Source of the DNA: Candidatus Omnitrophota bacterium
GTDB taxonomy: Bacteria > Ratteibacteria > UBA8468 > B48-G9 > JAFGKM01
Length of the DNA stretch: 7,156 nt
Direction: 5' to 3'
Assembly: GCA_023818785.1 (NCBI GenBank)
Contig: JAMWCO010000072.1
Location: 1-7,156, forward strand
Shown: piece after piece, positions 1 through 6,796 of the stretch
How positions within the stretch are numbered: position 1 is the first letter of the stretch
Layout: each line of letters opens with the position of its first letter
Notes under the pieces: model-generated
Told to the model about the DNA's origin: nothing
Seen by the model: the letters and a program-made list of their open reading frames with translations, nothing else
Database searches by the model: none
Made by a program: the position numbers and the translations under genes

Positions 1-142
1 TTCTATCCATAAAATCAAAATAAAAAATTTCAAATCCATTTTTCTTAAATAAATCAATTATTCTTAAAAAACCAAGTGGTTTTGCCCATAAATCATAAGC
101 AGAGAAATCATAAATAGGAGGGTTTATAAATAATCCTTTCAT
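1..142 (-). CDS. B12-binding radical SAM-type protein, N-terminal fragment (runs off the window)
   Basis: This is the first 47 codons of a minus-strand gene that continues past the left edge. Translation from the ATG at 142-140 gives MKGLFINPPIYDFSAYDLW, then AKPLGFLRIIDLFKKNGFEI and a FMDR ending. The INPPIYDF..YDLW.KPLG..RI pattern, followed by a short strand and D-x-x-DR, is what I know from the start of cobalamin-binding-domain radical SAM proteins. The CxxxCxxC cluster motif would lie further on, so the radical SAM part is inferred. The ATG overlaps the purM stop as ATGA (142-139). There is only a weak purine-rich stretch upstream (about 155-165), so translation is probably coupled to purM. 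The substrate cannot be told from this fragment. Family fairly sure, function open. Confidence 0.72.
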   Translation of the reverse strand, partial: MKGLFINPPIYDFSAYDLWAKPLGFLRIIDLFKKNGFEIFYFDFMDR

Positions 143-1155
143 AATATTTTAACTTCTCTTTCTCCTTCATCAACTTCTCCTATAATATATGGTTTATATT
201 TATATTTATTTGCAATTTCTAAAATTTTTTCAACTCTTTCTTTTTCTGCAATTAAAATTAAACCAAGTCCCATATTAAATACATTAAACATCTCCTTTTC
301 AAATATTCCTCCTGTTTTTTGTATAATTTTAAAAATAATAGGGACTTCCCATGAATCTTTATTTATTATACATTTTGTCTTTTTTGGAAGAACCCTTATT
401 AAATTACCTTCAATTCCACCGCCTGTTATATGACAAGATGCATTTATTAGTTTATAAGAAGAAATTTCATAAAGAAATGGTGAATAAATATGGGTTGGTT
501 TTAAAAGTTCTTCTCCGAGTGTCTTCCCAAGTTCATCATAATATTTACTATAATCTCTTTTTTTAAAAATTTTTCTTATAAGTGAAAATCCATTACTGTG
601 TACACCATTTGAAGAGATACCAATTAAAACATTATTTTTTTTCACTTTCTTTCCATCTATTATTTCATTTTTTTCAACAATTCCTATACAAAAACCAGCA
701 AGGTCAAAACCATCTTTTCCATAAATATCTTTCATTTGGGATATTTCTCCGCCTATCAAAGAACACTCTGCAACTTTACATCCTTCAACAATTCCTTCTA
801 TTATTTCTTTTTCCCTCCTACCTTTGATTTCACCAACAGCAATATAATCAAGAAAAAAAAGGACTTTTGCACCACAAACAGAAACATCATTACAATTCAT
901 CGCAACAAGGTCAATACCAAGATTTTTATAAATATCCATAATTTGACCAATCAAAATTTTAGTTCCAACTCCATCAGTTGAAGAAACAAAAACTGGATTC
1001 TTAAATTCCAAAGGTATTTTAAAAAATCCACCAAAAAAACCAATATCTCCAATAACATTTTCTGTAAATGTCTTTTTCGCTTTTTCTTTTATAAAATCAA
1101 CGAGTTTCCCTGCTTTGCCTTCATCTACACCTGCTTTTTTATAATTTAATACCAT
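139..1155 (-). CDS. purM: Phosphoribosylformylglycinamidine cyclo-ligase (AIR synthase)
   Basis: PurM is the cytoplasmic enzyme that closes the imidazole ring, turning FGAM plus ATP into aminoimidazole ribotide in purine synthesis. From the start chosen here the protein is 338 residues, a normal length. Landmarks: NYKKAGVD near the N-terminus, STDGVGTK (about 59-66), GIDLVAMNCND (80-90) with LFFLDYIAVGE, GGEISQMKDIY (135-145) with DLAGFCIG, SSNGVHSNG (181-189), HITGGGIEGN (242-251) and FNMGLGL (293-299). The frame is open from 1176, but the ATG at 1155-1153 is preferred. A GGAGG at 1165-1161 lies 5 bases before it, and it places the NYKKAGVD motif where PurM proteins normally have it. The gene is transcribed away from atpB and overlaps the next minus-strand gene by 4 bp. 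No damage seen. Confidence 0.96.
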   Translation of the reverse strand: MVLNYKKAGVDEGKAGKLVDFIKEKAKKTFTENVIGDIGFFGGFFKIPLEFKNPVFVSSTDGVGTKILIGQIMDIYKNLGIDLVAMNCNDVSVCGAKVLFFLDYIAVGEIKGRREKEIIEGIVEGCKVAECSLIGGEISQMKDIYGKDGFDLAGFCIGIVEKNEIIDGKKVKKNNVLIGISSNGVHSNGFSLIRKIFKKRDYSKYYDELGKTLGEELLKPTHIYSPFLYEISSYKLINASCHITGGGIEGNLIRVLPKKTKCIINKDSWEVPIIFKIIQKTGGIFEKEMFNVFNMGLGLILIAEKERVEKILEIANKYKYKPYIIGEVDEGEREVKIL

Positions 1156-1160
1156 CTTTT

Positions 1161-1165
1161 CCTCC
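1161..1165 (-). promoter_or_regulatory. Shine-Dalgarno site that fixes the purM start
   Basis: Read on the minus strand this is GGAGG, followed by AAAAG and the ATG at 1155-1153. The upstream in-frame ATG codons at 1176 and 1167 have no such site, and the 1167 ATG overlaps this one, so the 338-residue product is favoured over 345 residues. Confidence 0.8.
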
Positions 1166-1169
1166 ATTC

Positions 1170-1198
1170 TTGACATGTTCTTTTTTTATTATTATAAT
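1170..1198 (+). promoter_or_regulatory. Exact-consensus sigma70-type promoter for the atpB-atpD operon
   Basis: TTGACA at 1170-1175, a 17-base spacer (1176-1192) and TATAAT at 1193-1198 match the housekeeping promoter consensus at all twelve positions with ideal spacing. By the usual spacing, transcription should start near 1205, three bases before the ATG at 1208. The -35 box lies inside the purM leader on the other strand. The initiation point is inferred from spacing. Confidence 0.85.
1191..1196 (-). promoter_or_regulatory. purM: Candidate minus-strand -10 box for purM, shared with the atpB promoter
   Basis: ATTATAAT at 1191-1198 is its own reverse complement, so the minus strand also reads TATAAT (1196 to 1191). 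A start near 1184 would give purM a 29-base leader carrying its GGAGG site, a sensible arrangement. No convincing -35 lies 16-18 bases upstream (TTATGT at 1220-1215 is poor), so this would be the weaker direction. RNA polymerase could not use both promoters at once. Confidence 0.5.
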
Positions 1199-1207
1199 CT
1201 AATAATT

Positions 1208-2611
1208 ATGAAAAACATAATGAATTTACTTAAAAGGTATGAAAGTGTAAAAAATATAATAGGTCCTTTAATTCTTGTTGAAGGTGTTGAAGGTGCAGGT
1301 TATGGTGAACTCGTTGAAATTATTCAAAATCAAGAAAAACGACTTGGCAAAATTCTTGAAGTAGAAAAAGATAAAGCACTTGTTCAAACTTTTGAAGGGA
1401 CTACTGGTTTAAGTTTAAGTGAAGTAAAAGTTAGATTTACAGGAAAACCAATAGAATTTCCTGTTTCTCCATTAATACTTGGAAGAATATTTACAGGAAT
1501 GGGTAAAATAAGAGATGGTGGACCTGAAATAATCCCTGAAAAATACCTTAATATTAATGGATTCCCAATAAACCCTACAAGAAGGGACTATCCATCAGAA
1601 TTTATACAGACTGGAATCTCTGCAATTGATGGATTAAATAGTTTAGTAAGAGGGCAAAAACTTCCTATATTTTCTGGTTCAGGACTTCCACATAATTTAC
1701 TTGCTACTCAAATAGTCAAACAAGCAAAAATATTAACTGAAAAAGAAGAAAAATTTGCAATTGTTTTTGGAGCAATGGGAATAACTTTTGAAGAAGCAGA
1801 ATTCTTTCAAGAAGAATTTAAAAGGACAGGAGCAATTGAAAGATGTGTTATATTTATTAATCTTGCAGATGAACCTGCAATTGAAAGAATATCAACTCCA
1901 AGAATTGCATTAACTGCTGCTGAATATCTTGCATTTGAACTTGGGATGCATGTGCTTGTAATTTTAACTGATATGACAAATTATGCAGAAGCATTAAGAG
2001 AAATATCTGCAGCAAGAGATGAAATTCCGGGAAGAAGAGGATATCCTTCTTATCTATACACTGACCTTGCAACAATATATGAAAGGGCTGGAAGAATTAA
2101 AGGTAAAGAAGGTTCAATAACTCAAATACCAATTTTAACTATGCCCCAGGATGATAAAACACATCCAATACCTGATTTAACTGGCTATATCACAGAAGGA
2201 CAGATAATTCTATCAAGGTCTTTACACTTAAAAGGGATTTATCCGCCTATTGATATATTGACTTCTCTTTCAAGGTTAAGAGATAAAGGAATAGGAGTTG
2301 ATAAAGAGACAGGTAAAAAATTAACAAGAGAAGACCATCCTTCTCTTGCAAGCCAACTTTTTGCTTCATATGCAAGAGGGAAAGAAGCAGAAGAACTTGC
2401 CATGGTTCTTGGAGAAGCAGCTTTAACTGAGTCAGATGTTGCACATTTAAATTTTGCAAGAAAATTTGAAGAAGAATTTATAAATCAAGGATTAAACGAA
2501 AATAGAGGAATTGAAGAAACATTAGATATAGGATGGAAACTTCTTAAATTGATCCCTAAATTAGATATAAAGAGAATTCCTACTCATATAATGGAAAAAT
2601 ACTGGAAATAA
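1208..2611 (+). CDS. atpB: V-type ATP synthase subunit B (regulatory, non-catalytic nucleotide subunit)
   Basis: Subunit B (also NtpB) alternates with catalytic subunit A in the A3B3 head of a V/A-type rotary ATPase on the cytoplasmic face of the membrane. Numbered from the ATG at 1208 (467 residues): IIGPLILVEGVEG (about 17-29), FEGTTGL (62-68), QTGISAIDGLNSLVRGQKLP (134-153), FSGSGLPH (155-162) in place of a GxxGxGKT P-loop, TDMTNYAEALREISAARDE (254-272), DDKTHPIPDLTGYITEGQI (315-333) and PPIDILTSLS (346-355), which fits the ATPase alpha/beta signature. The missing P-loop and KLTREDHP mark B, not A. The frame opens at 1175, but MFFFYYYNLII lies mostly upstream of the predicted transcript. 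The ATG at 1220 (463 residues) fits family length slightly better, while 1208 fits a near-leaderless start. Neither has a Shine-Dalgarno site. atpD follows after 2 bases. Confidence 0.96.
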   Translation: MKNIMNLLKRYESVKNIIGPLILVEGVEGAGYGELVEIIQNQEKRLGKILEVEKDKALVQTFEGTTGLSLSEVKVRFTGKPIEFPVSPLILGRIFTGMGKIRDGGPEIIPEKYLNINGFPINPTRRDYPSEFIQTGISAIDGLNSLVRGQKLPIFSGSGLPHNLLATQIVKQAKILTEKEEKFAIVFGAMGITFEEAEFFQEEFKRTGAIERCVIFINLADEPAIERISTPRIALTAAEYLAFELGMHVLVILTDMTNYAEALREISAARDEIPGRRGYPSYLYTDLATIYERAGRIKGKEGSITQIPILTMPQDDKTHPIPDLTGYITEGQIILSRSLHLKGIYPPIDILTSLSRLRDKGIGVDKETGKKLTREDHPSLASQLFASYARGKEAEELAMVLGEAALTESDVAHLNFARKFEEEFINQGLNENRGIEETLDIGWKLLKLIPKLDIKRIPTHIMEKYWK

Positions 2612-2613
2612 AA

Positions 2614-3225
2614 ATGAAAATTAAAGCAAATCCTACAAGAATGGAATTATTAAAATTAAAAAAAAGAATTTCTATTGCTAAAAGAGGACACAAACTTTTA
2701 AAAGATAAAGAAGAACAACTTTTAATTGAATTTAGAAAATTGATTTATATTCTAAGAAAAGAAAGAGAAAAGTTTGAAGAAGAATTTATTTGGTTTTGTA
2801 AGAAAGTTTTAGTTTTAAGAGGTATCTTAGAAGAAAAAGAATGGGAATATTTTCTTAAAAGGTCTTCTTTCAATATAGAGTATCAACTAAAAAGAAAAAG
2901 GATATTTAATATACCTATAGATAAAATAGAAATTGATATAAAAGGAGAATTTTCTCTTAATCACTTTCTCTCTCCTTATAAAAATTATCTGATTAAAGAA
3001 GGATTAAGAATACTTAAATTTTTATTTATTATTTATGAATTTGAGAATAAACTGATAAGTTTTGCAGAAGAAATTGAAAGAACAAGAAGAAGGGTAAATG
3101 CTCTTGAATATGTTTTAATACCGAATATTGAACAAGCAATAAAATTTATACAGATAAAACTTGAAGAATATGAAAGAGGTTCATTAACAACTTTAAAACA
3201 CTTAAAACTAATTGAACAAAAATAA
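2614..3225 (+). CDS. atpD: V-type ATP synthase subunit D (central stalk)
   Basis: Subunit D (NtpD) is the long coiled-coil rotor shaft that turns inside the A3B3 head, the counterpart of F-ATPase gamma. The 203-residue length is typical. The N-terminus NPTRMELLKLKKRISIAKRG followed by HKLLKDKEEQLL (about 6-37) and the C-terminal stretch RTRRRVNALEYVLIPNIEQ with IKFIQIKLEEYERG (157-189) are the two conserved antiparallel helices. The middle (about 70-130) is the variable part. The start lies 2 bases after the atpB stop with only a weak GGA 7 bases upstream, so coupled translation from atpB is likely. The gene ends in tandem TAA codons (3223-3228). Nothing is broken. Confidence 0.93.
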   Translation: MKIKANPTRMELLKLKKRISIAKRGHKLLKDKEEQLLIEFRKLIYILRKEREKFEEEFIWFCKKVLVLRGILEEKEWEYFLKRSSFNIEYQLKRKRIFNIPIDKIEIDIKGEFSLNHFLSPYKNYLIKEGLRILKFLFIIYEFENKLISFAEEIERTRRRVNALEYVLIPNIEQAIKFIQIKLEEYERGSLTTLKHLKLIEQK

Positions 3226-3238
3226 TAATTTTAAAAAA

Positions 3239-3245
3239 GGGGGAG
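3239..3245 (+). promoter_or_regulatory. Strong but close Shine-Dalgarno site of the DUF4139 gene
   Basis: AAAAGGGGGAG ends one base before the ATG at 3247. AGGGG gives 4-5 bases of spacing, GGAG only 1. The next codons offer no alternative start, and MKK followed by a hydrophobic run suits a signal peptide, so 3247 stands. Confidence 0.7.
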
Positions 3246-3246
3246 A

Positions 3247-4857
3247 ATGAAAAAGTTAATTTTAAATTTTTTCTTATTTTTTATCTTTTTTTCAGGTTAT
3301 ATTTTTACTGTTGAAAGAATTGAAGTTAATTCTAAAATCAGTGAAGTTATTGTTTATCCTGAATCTGCTTTAGTATCTCGAGTTGTGTCATGCAATTTAA
3401 AAAAAGGAAATTATGAACTCATCTTTTCTGATATTATACCTGAAATTGATGAGAATTCGTTAAAAATTTCCATCATAGGTAAACAAGAAGTAAAACTATA
3501 TGGTGCAAAATTAAAGAAAGAATTTCTTGAAGAGTTTCCTTCAAAAAGAATAAAGGAATTAAAAGAAGGAATTCAAATGATTGAAGATGAAATTAAAAGA
3601 GAAGAAAATTTCAAAAAATTAATTTTAGAAGAAAAAAGTTTTTTAGATTCTATAAGATTATTTTCAAGTCAGCAAATACCTAAGGATTTAGTTACAAAAA
3701 TTCCTTCTATAAAAGAACTTGATGAAATACTTAAATTTCTTGACTTAAAACTAAAAGAAAATTATTCTCAACTTATTGAAACAGAGATAAGAATAAGGAA
3801 TTTAATTAATAAATTAGATGTTCTAAAAAGAGAACTTGAGCAAATATCTGGTCCTCAAAAGAAATTAAAAAGGTCAATTATAGTAGATTTAGAAGTTTTA
3901 AAAGATGGAAATTTTGAATTAAAAGTTTCTTATTTAGTAAAAGAGGCAGTATGGCAACCAATATATGATGCAAGAGCAAATTTTGAAAAATCTGAAGTAG
4001 AACTTGTCTGTTATGGAATTGTAAAACAGAAAACAGGTGAAGAATGGGAAAATGTAGATATTTATTTGTCTACAGCAAAACCCACAATTGGCGGAAGAAT
4101 GCCAGATATTTATCCTTGGATTTTAACTCCTTGGCAGCCAATAATAAGAAGAGAAATAGGGATAATGGAAAATGAAGAAAAGGGAATATTAAAAGAACCA
4201 AAACTTGAAGTAGAATATGGGAAAGTAGAAGAAAGAGGTATTTCTATTTTATATAAAATTAATCGTAAAGTAGATATTAAATCAGATTGGTCAGAACATA
4301 AAATTCCTATTTTTTCACAAGTTTTAAAAGGAAACTTTCAATATTCAACTTATCCCCGTTTATCTAATTATGCTTACTTAGTGACAAGAGTTACAAATGG
4401 TGATAATTTACAATTACTTTCTGGAAGAGTAAATATATTTTTAGAGGGTGACTTTGTTGGTTCCTCAAGTATAGAAAATATTGCTCCTGGAGAAGAGTTT
4501 GATTTATATTTAGGAGTAGATGAAAATCTAAAGGTAAAAAGAGAACAAATAGGAAGAAAATTGGAGGAAAGTTTATTTGGTAAAATAAAACGAATAACAT
4601 TAAGATACAAAATTACTCTTGAAAATTATAAAAATAAGAAAGTAAAAATTGAATTATTTGAAGCAATGCCTATTTCAGAAGATGAAAGAATAAAAGTAAA
4701 AATAAAAGATTTGAGTTTAGAACCAAATCAAAAAGATTGGCAAGATAAAAAAGGTATATATGTGTGGGAAATTGAATTGGAGCCAAAAGGGAAAAAAGAA
4801 ATATATTATACAATAATTATTGAACATCCTACTGATATACAAATCAAGGGCCTATAA
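3247..4857 (+). CDS. Exported DUF4139 / mucoidy inhibitor MuiA-like protein
   Basis: This is a 536-residue protein of unknown biochemical role. Residues 1-21 form a signal peptide (MKK, then LILNFFLFFIFF), so it is probably exported or anchored outside the membrane. Residues 28-95 (ISEVIVYPESALVSR, later KLYGAKLKKEF) match the DUF4140 N-terminal domain. Lysine/glutamate-rich helices at about 98-135 and 155-205 look like coiled coil. From about 210 the DUF4139 region follows: LKVSYLVKEAVWQPIYDARA (225-244), TGEEWENVDIYLSTAKPTIG (263-282), then YAYLVTRVTNGDNLQLLSGR (375-394), and a beta-rich end finishing YYTIIIEHPTDIQIKGL. MuiA was named for suppressing mucoidy, but no activity is known and none is proposed. 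It lies 21 bases after atpD with no terminator between, so it is probably co-transcribed with the ATPase genes, an unusual partner. Confidence 0.86.
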   Translation: MKKLILNFFLFFIFFSGYIFTVERIEVNSKISEVIVYPESALVSRVVSCNLKKGNYELIFSDIIPEIDENSLKISIIGKQEVKLYGAKLKKEFLEEFPSKRIKELKEGIQMIEDEIKREENFKKLILEEKSFLDSIRLFSSQQIPKDLVTKIPSIKELDEILKFLDLKLKENYSQLIETEIRIRNLINKLDVLKRELEQISGPQKKLKRSIIVDLEVLKDGNFELKVSYLVKEAVWQPIYDARANFEKSEVELVCYGIVKQKTGEEWENVDIYLSTAKPTIGGRMPDIYPWILTPWQPIIRREIGIMENEEKGILKEPKLEVEYGKVEERGISILYKINRKVDIKSDWSEHKIPIFSQVLKGNFQYSTYPRLSNYAYLVTRVTNGDNLQLLSGRVNIFLEGDFVGSSSIENIAPGEEFDLYLGVDENLKVKREQIGRKLEESLFGKIKRITLRYKITLENYKNKKVKIELFEAMPISEDERIKVKIKDLSLEPNQKDWQDKKGIYVWEIELEPKGKKEIYYTIIIEHPTDIQIKGL

Positions 4858-4859
4858 AT

Positions 4860-4876
4860 TCCGAACCCGGTTCGGA
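4860..4876. terminator. 17-bp perfect palindrome between convergent genes, possible bidirectional terminator
   Basis: TCCGAACCCGGTTCGGA has 8-base arms around a central C and fills most of the 22 bases between the stops of the DUF4139 gene (4857) and dnaK (4880). As RNA it would form about 7 pairs with a 3-base loop in either direction. It is much richer in G+C than its surroundings. There is no immediate run of T on either strand, so it is not a textbook intrinsic terminator. A protein-binding site remains possible. Confidence 0.5.
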
Positions 4877-4879
4877 TAA

Positions 4880-6742
4880 TTACTTTTGGTCTTTTTCGTC
4901 TTCTACTTTATATTCAGCATCAACTACTTTTTCATCTTTAGATTTTTCTTTACTTTCTGACTGAGCAGTTTGAGTTTGTGCCTGCTGGTATAAAATCTGG
5001 GCAAGTCTATGAGATGCTGTTTCAAGTTCTTCAATCCCTTTTTTGATTTGTTCTGCTGTTTTTGTGTCAGATTCAATTATCTTTCTCAAATTATTTATCT
5101 TTTCTTCTATTTCTTTTCTTTCGTTTTCACTTAATTTATTACCATGTTCTTTTAATGTTTTATTAACTGTATAAATCAAAGAATCTGCTTGATTTGAAAG
5201 TTCTGCTATTTCTCTTAATTTTTTATCCTCTTCAGCATATTTTTCTGCTTCCTTTACCATCCTCTCAATTTCTTCTTGGGATAATTTCTTTGAACCAGTT
5301 ATTCTTATAGATTGTTCTCTTCCAGTACCAAGGTCTTTAGCAGAAACATGTAAAATTCCATTAGCATCAATATCAAAAGTTACTTCTATTTGAGGAACAC
5401 CTCTTGGAGCAGGAGGAATCCCATCAAGATGAAATCTACCAAGAGAAAGATTATCTTTTGCCATAGGTCTTTCACCTTGTAAAACATTTATCTCAACAGA
5501 TGTCTGATTATCAGCAGCAGTTGTAAATATTTGACTTTTTTTTGTAGGTATTGTTGTATTTCTTTCAATAATTTTTGTAAATATTCCTCCAAGTGTCTCA
5601 ACTCCAAGTGAAAGAGGAGTAACATCAAGTAGTAAAATATCTTTATCTTTCATTTCTCCACCCAGAATTGCTCCTTGAATTGCAGCACCAATAGAAACAC
5701 ACTCCATCGGATCTACTCCTCTTTCAGGTTGAATCCCTATATAATCCTGAATAAACTTTTGAACAATAGGCATTCTTGTAGGTCCACCAACAAGAATTAC
5801 TTTGTTTATGTCAGACCTTTTAAGTTTTGCATCTTCAATTGCTCTATCAACAGGACCTTTACATCTATCTATTATAGGAGTAACAAGTTCTTCAAGAAGT
5901 GCTCTCCTTATTTTCATTACAAGATGTTTTGGGCCTGTTTGGTCTGCTGTTATAAATGGTAAATTTATCTCTGTTTCTACAACTGATGATAATTCTATTT
6001 TGGCTTTTTCTGATGCTTCTTTAAGTCGCATCATAGCCATCTTATCATTTCTTAGATCAACTCCTGTTTCCTTTCTAAATTCTTCAACAATATACTCAAT
6101 CAAAGCATTATCCATATCTGTTCCACCAAGTTGTGTATCTCCGCTTGTTGATAAAACTTTAAAAACTCCTCCCATCATTTCCATTATTGTTACATCAAGT
6201 GTTCCTGCTCCAAAATCAAAAACAAGTATTTTTAACTCTTCTTTTAATTTATCAAGACCATATGCAAGTGAAGCAGCAGTTGGTTCATTTATCAAACGAA
6301 TAACTTCAAGACCAGCAATCGTCCCTGCATCCTTTGTTGCTTGTCTCTGATTATCATTAAAATATGCTGGAACTGTAATAACTGCTTTTTTAATTGGATA
6401 TCCAAGAAATTGTTCAGCATCTTTCTTTATTTTTTGTAAAATAAAAGCAGAAATTTGTTCAGGAGTATATGTCTTACCATAAATATGATATCTATAATCT
6501 GTTCCCATCTTCCTCTTAACAGCAAAAACAGTTCCTTCTGGATTAACTGCTGCTTGTCTTCTTGCAGGTTCTCCAACAAGTACTTGACCATCCTTAGTAA
6601 AGGCAACATAAGAAGGGAATGCTTTACCTCCAACAATTGTTGTTCCTTCTGCACTTGGTATAATGACAGGTTTATCTCCCTCCATAATTGCAGCAGAAGA
6701 ATTACTTGTTCCAAGGTCTATTCCTATAATTTTTTCTATCAT
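4880..6742 (-). CDS. dnaK: Molecular chaperone DnaK (Hsp70)
   Basis: DnaK is the cytoplasmic ATP-driven chaperone that binds and releases unfolded segments with DnaJ and GrpE. All parts are present in 620 residues. In the ATPase domain: IDLGTSNS (8-15), VITVPAYFNDNQRQATKDAG (121-140), INEPTAASLAYGLDK (151-165), DFGAGTLDVTIME (176-188) and ILVGGPTRMPIVQKF (316-330). The linker is DILLLDVTPLSLG (368-380). The substrate domain has FTTAADNQTSVEINVLQGER (406-425) and FDIDANGILHVSAKD (456-470). The helical lid is followed by a charged, glutamine-rich tail ending DAEYKVEDEKDQK. The segment after EPARRQA lacks the roughly 20-residue insertion of proteobacterial DnaK, as in Firmicutes and archaeal versions. 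The phosphate-2 loop reads FGAGT where many DnaKs have GGGT. AAGGAGG at 6757-6751 sits 8 bases before the ATG. The gene faces the DUF4139 gene, and no chaperone partners adjoin it. Confidence 0.97.
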   Translation of the reverse strand: MIEKIIGIDLGTSNSSAAIMEGDKPVIIPSAEGTTIVGGKAFPSYVAFTKDGQVLVGEPARRQAAVNPEGTVFAVKRKMGTDYRYHIYGKTYTPEQISAFILQKIKKDAEQFLGYPIKKAVITVPAYFNDNQRQATKDAGTIAGLEVIRLINEPTAASLAYGLDKLKEELKILVFDFGAGTLDVTIMEMMGGVFKVLSTSGDTQLGGTDMDNALIEYIVEEFRKETGVDLRNDKMAMMRLKEASEKAKIELSSVVETEINLPFITADQTGPKHLVMKIRRALLEELVTPIIDRCKGPVDRAIEDAKLKRSDINKVILVGGPTRMPIVQKFIQDYIGIQPERGVDPMECVSIGAAIQGAILGGEMKDKDILLLDVTPLSLGVETLGGIFTKIIERNTTIPTKKSQIFTTAADNQTSVEINVLQGERPMAKDNLSLGRFHLDGIPPAPRGVPQIEVTFDIDANGILHVSAKDLGTGREQSIRITGSKKLSQEEIERMVKEAEKYAEEDKKLREIAELSNQADSLIYTVNKTLKEHGNKLSENERKEIEEKINNLRKIIESDTKTAEQIKKGIEELETASHRLAQILYQQAQTQTAQSESKEKSKDEKVVDAEYKVEDEKDQK

Positions 6743-6796
6743 TTTTGTGTCCTCCTTTTTTAAAATTTAGATGAATAATTTTTAAAAAAGTTTCAG
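6743..6796. other. AT-rich leader between dnaK and the repeats
   Basis: Apart from the dnaK ribosome site, this stretch is A/T-rich. A minus-strand CTGAAA (6794-6789) resembles a -35 box, but no good -10 sits at the right distance. I see no CIRCE heat-shock operator (TTAGCACTC/GAGTGCTAA) here or further upstream in the window. The dnaK promoter is therefore not located and may lie within or beyond the repeats. Confidence 0.35.
6751..6757 (-). promoter_or_regulatory. dnaK: Shine-Dalgarno site of dnaK
   Basis: Minus-strand AAGGAGG followed by ACACAAAA and the ATG at 6742. Spacing is 8 bases. It confirms the start MIEKIIGIDLGT. Confidence 0.85.

Noticed and set aside
351..981. Open frames on the plus strand inside purM
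   Set aside because: The translations are low-complexity products of AT-rich antisense sequence, and purM explains the region fully.
1175..1207. Extended start of atpB adding MFFFYYYNLII
   Set aside because: Most of this segment lies inside the promoter spacer and -10 box, upstream of the predicted transcript start, and V-ATPase B proteins do not begin this way.
5802..6350. A 182-codon open frame on the plus strand inside dnaK, with others at 5675-5962 and 6455-6763
   Set aside because: They are antisense to a clearly conserved dnaK, their translations show no family motif, and no ribosome site supports them.
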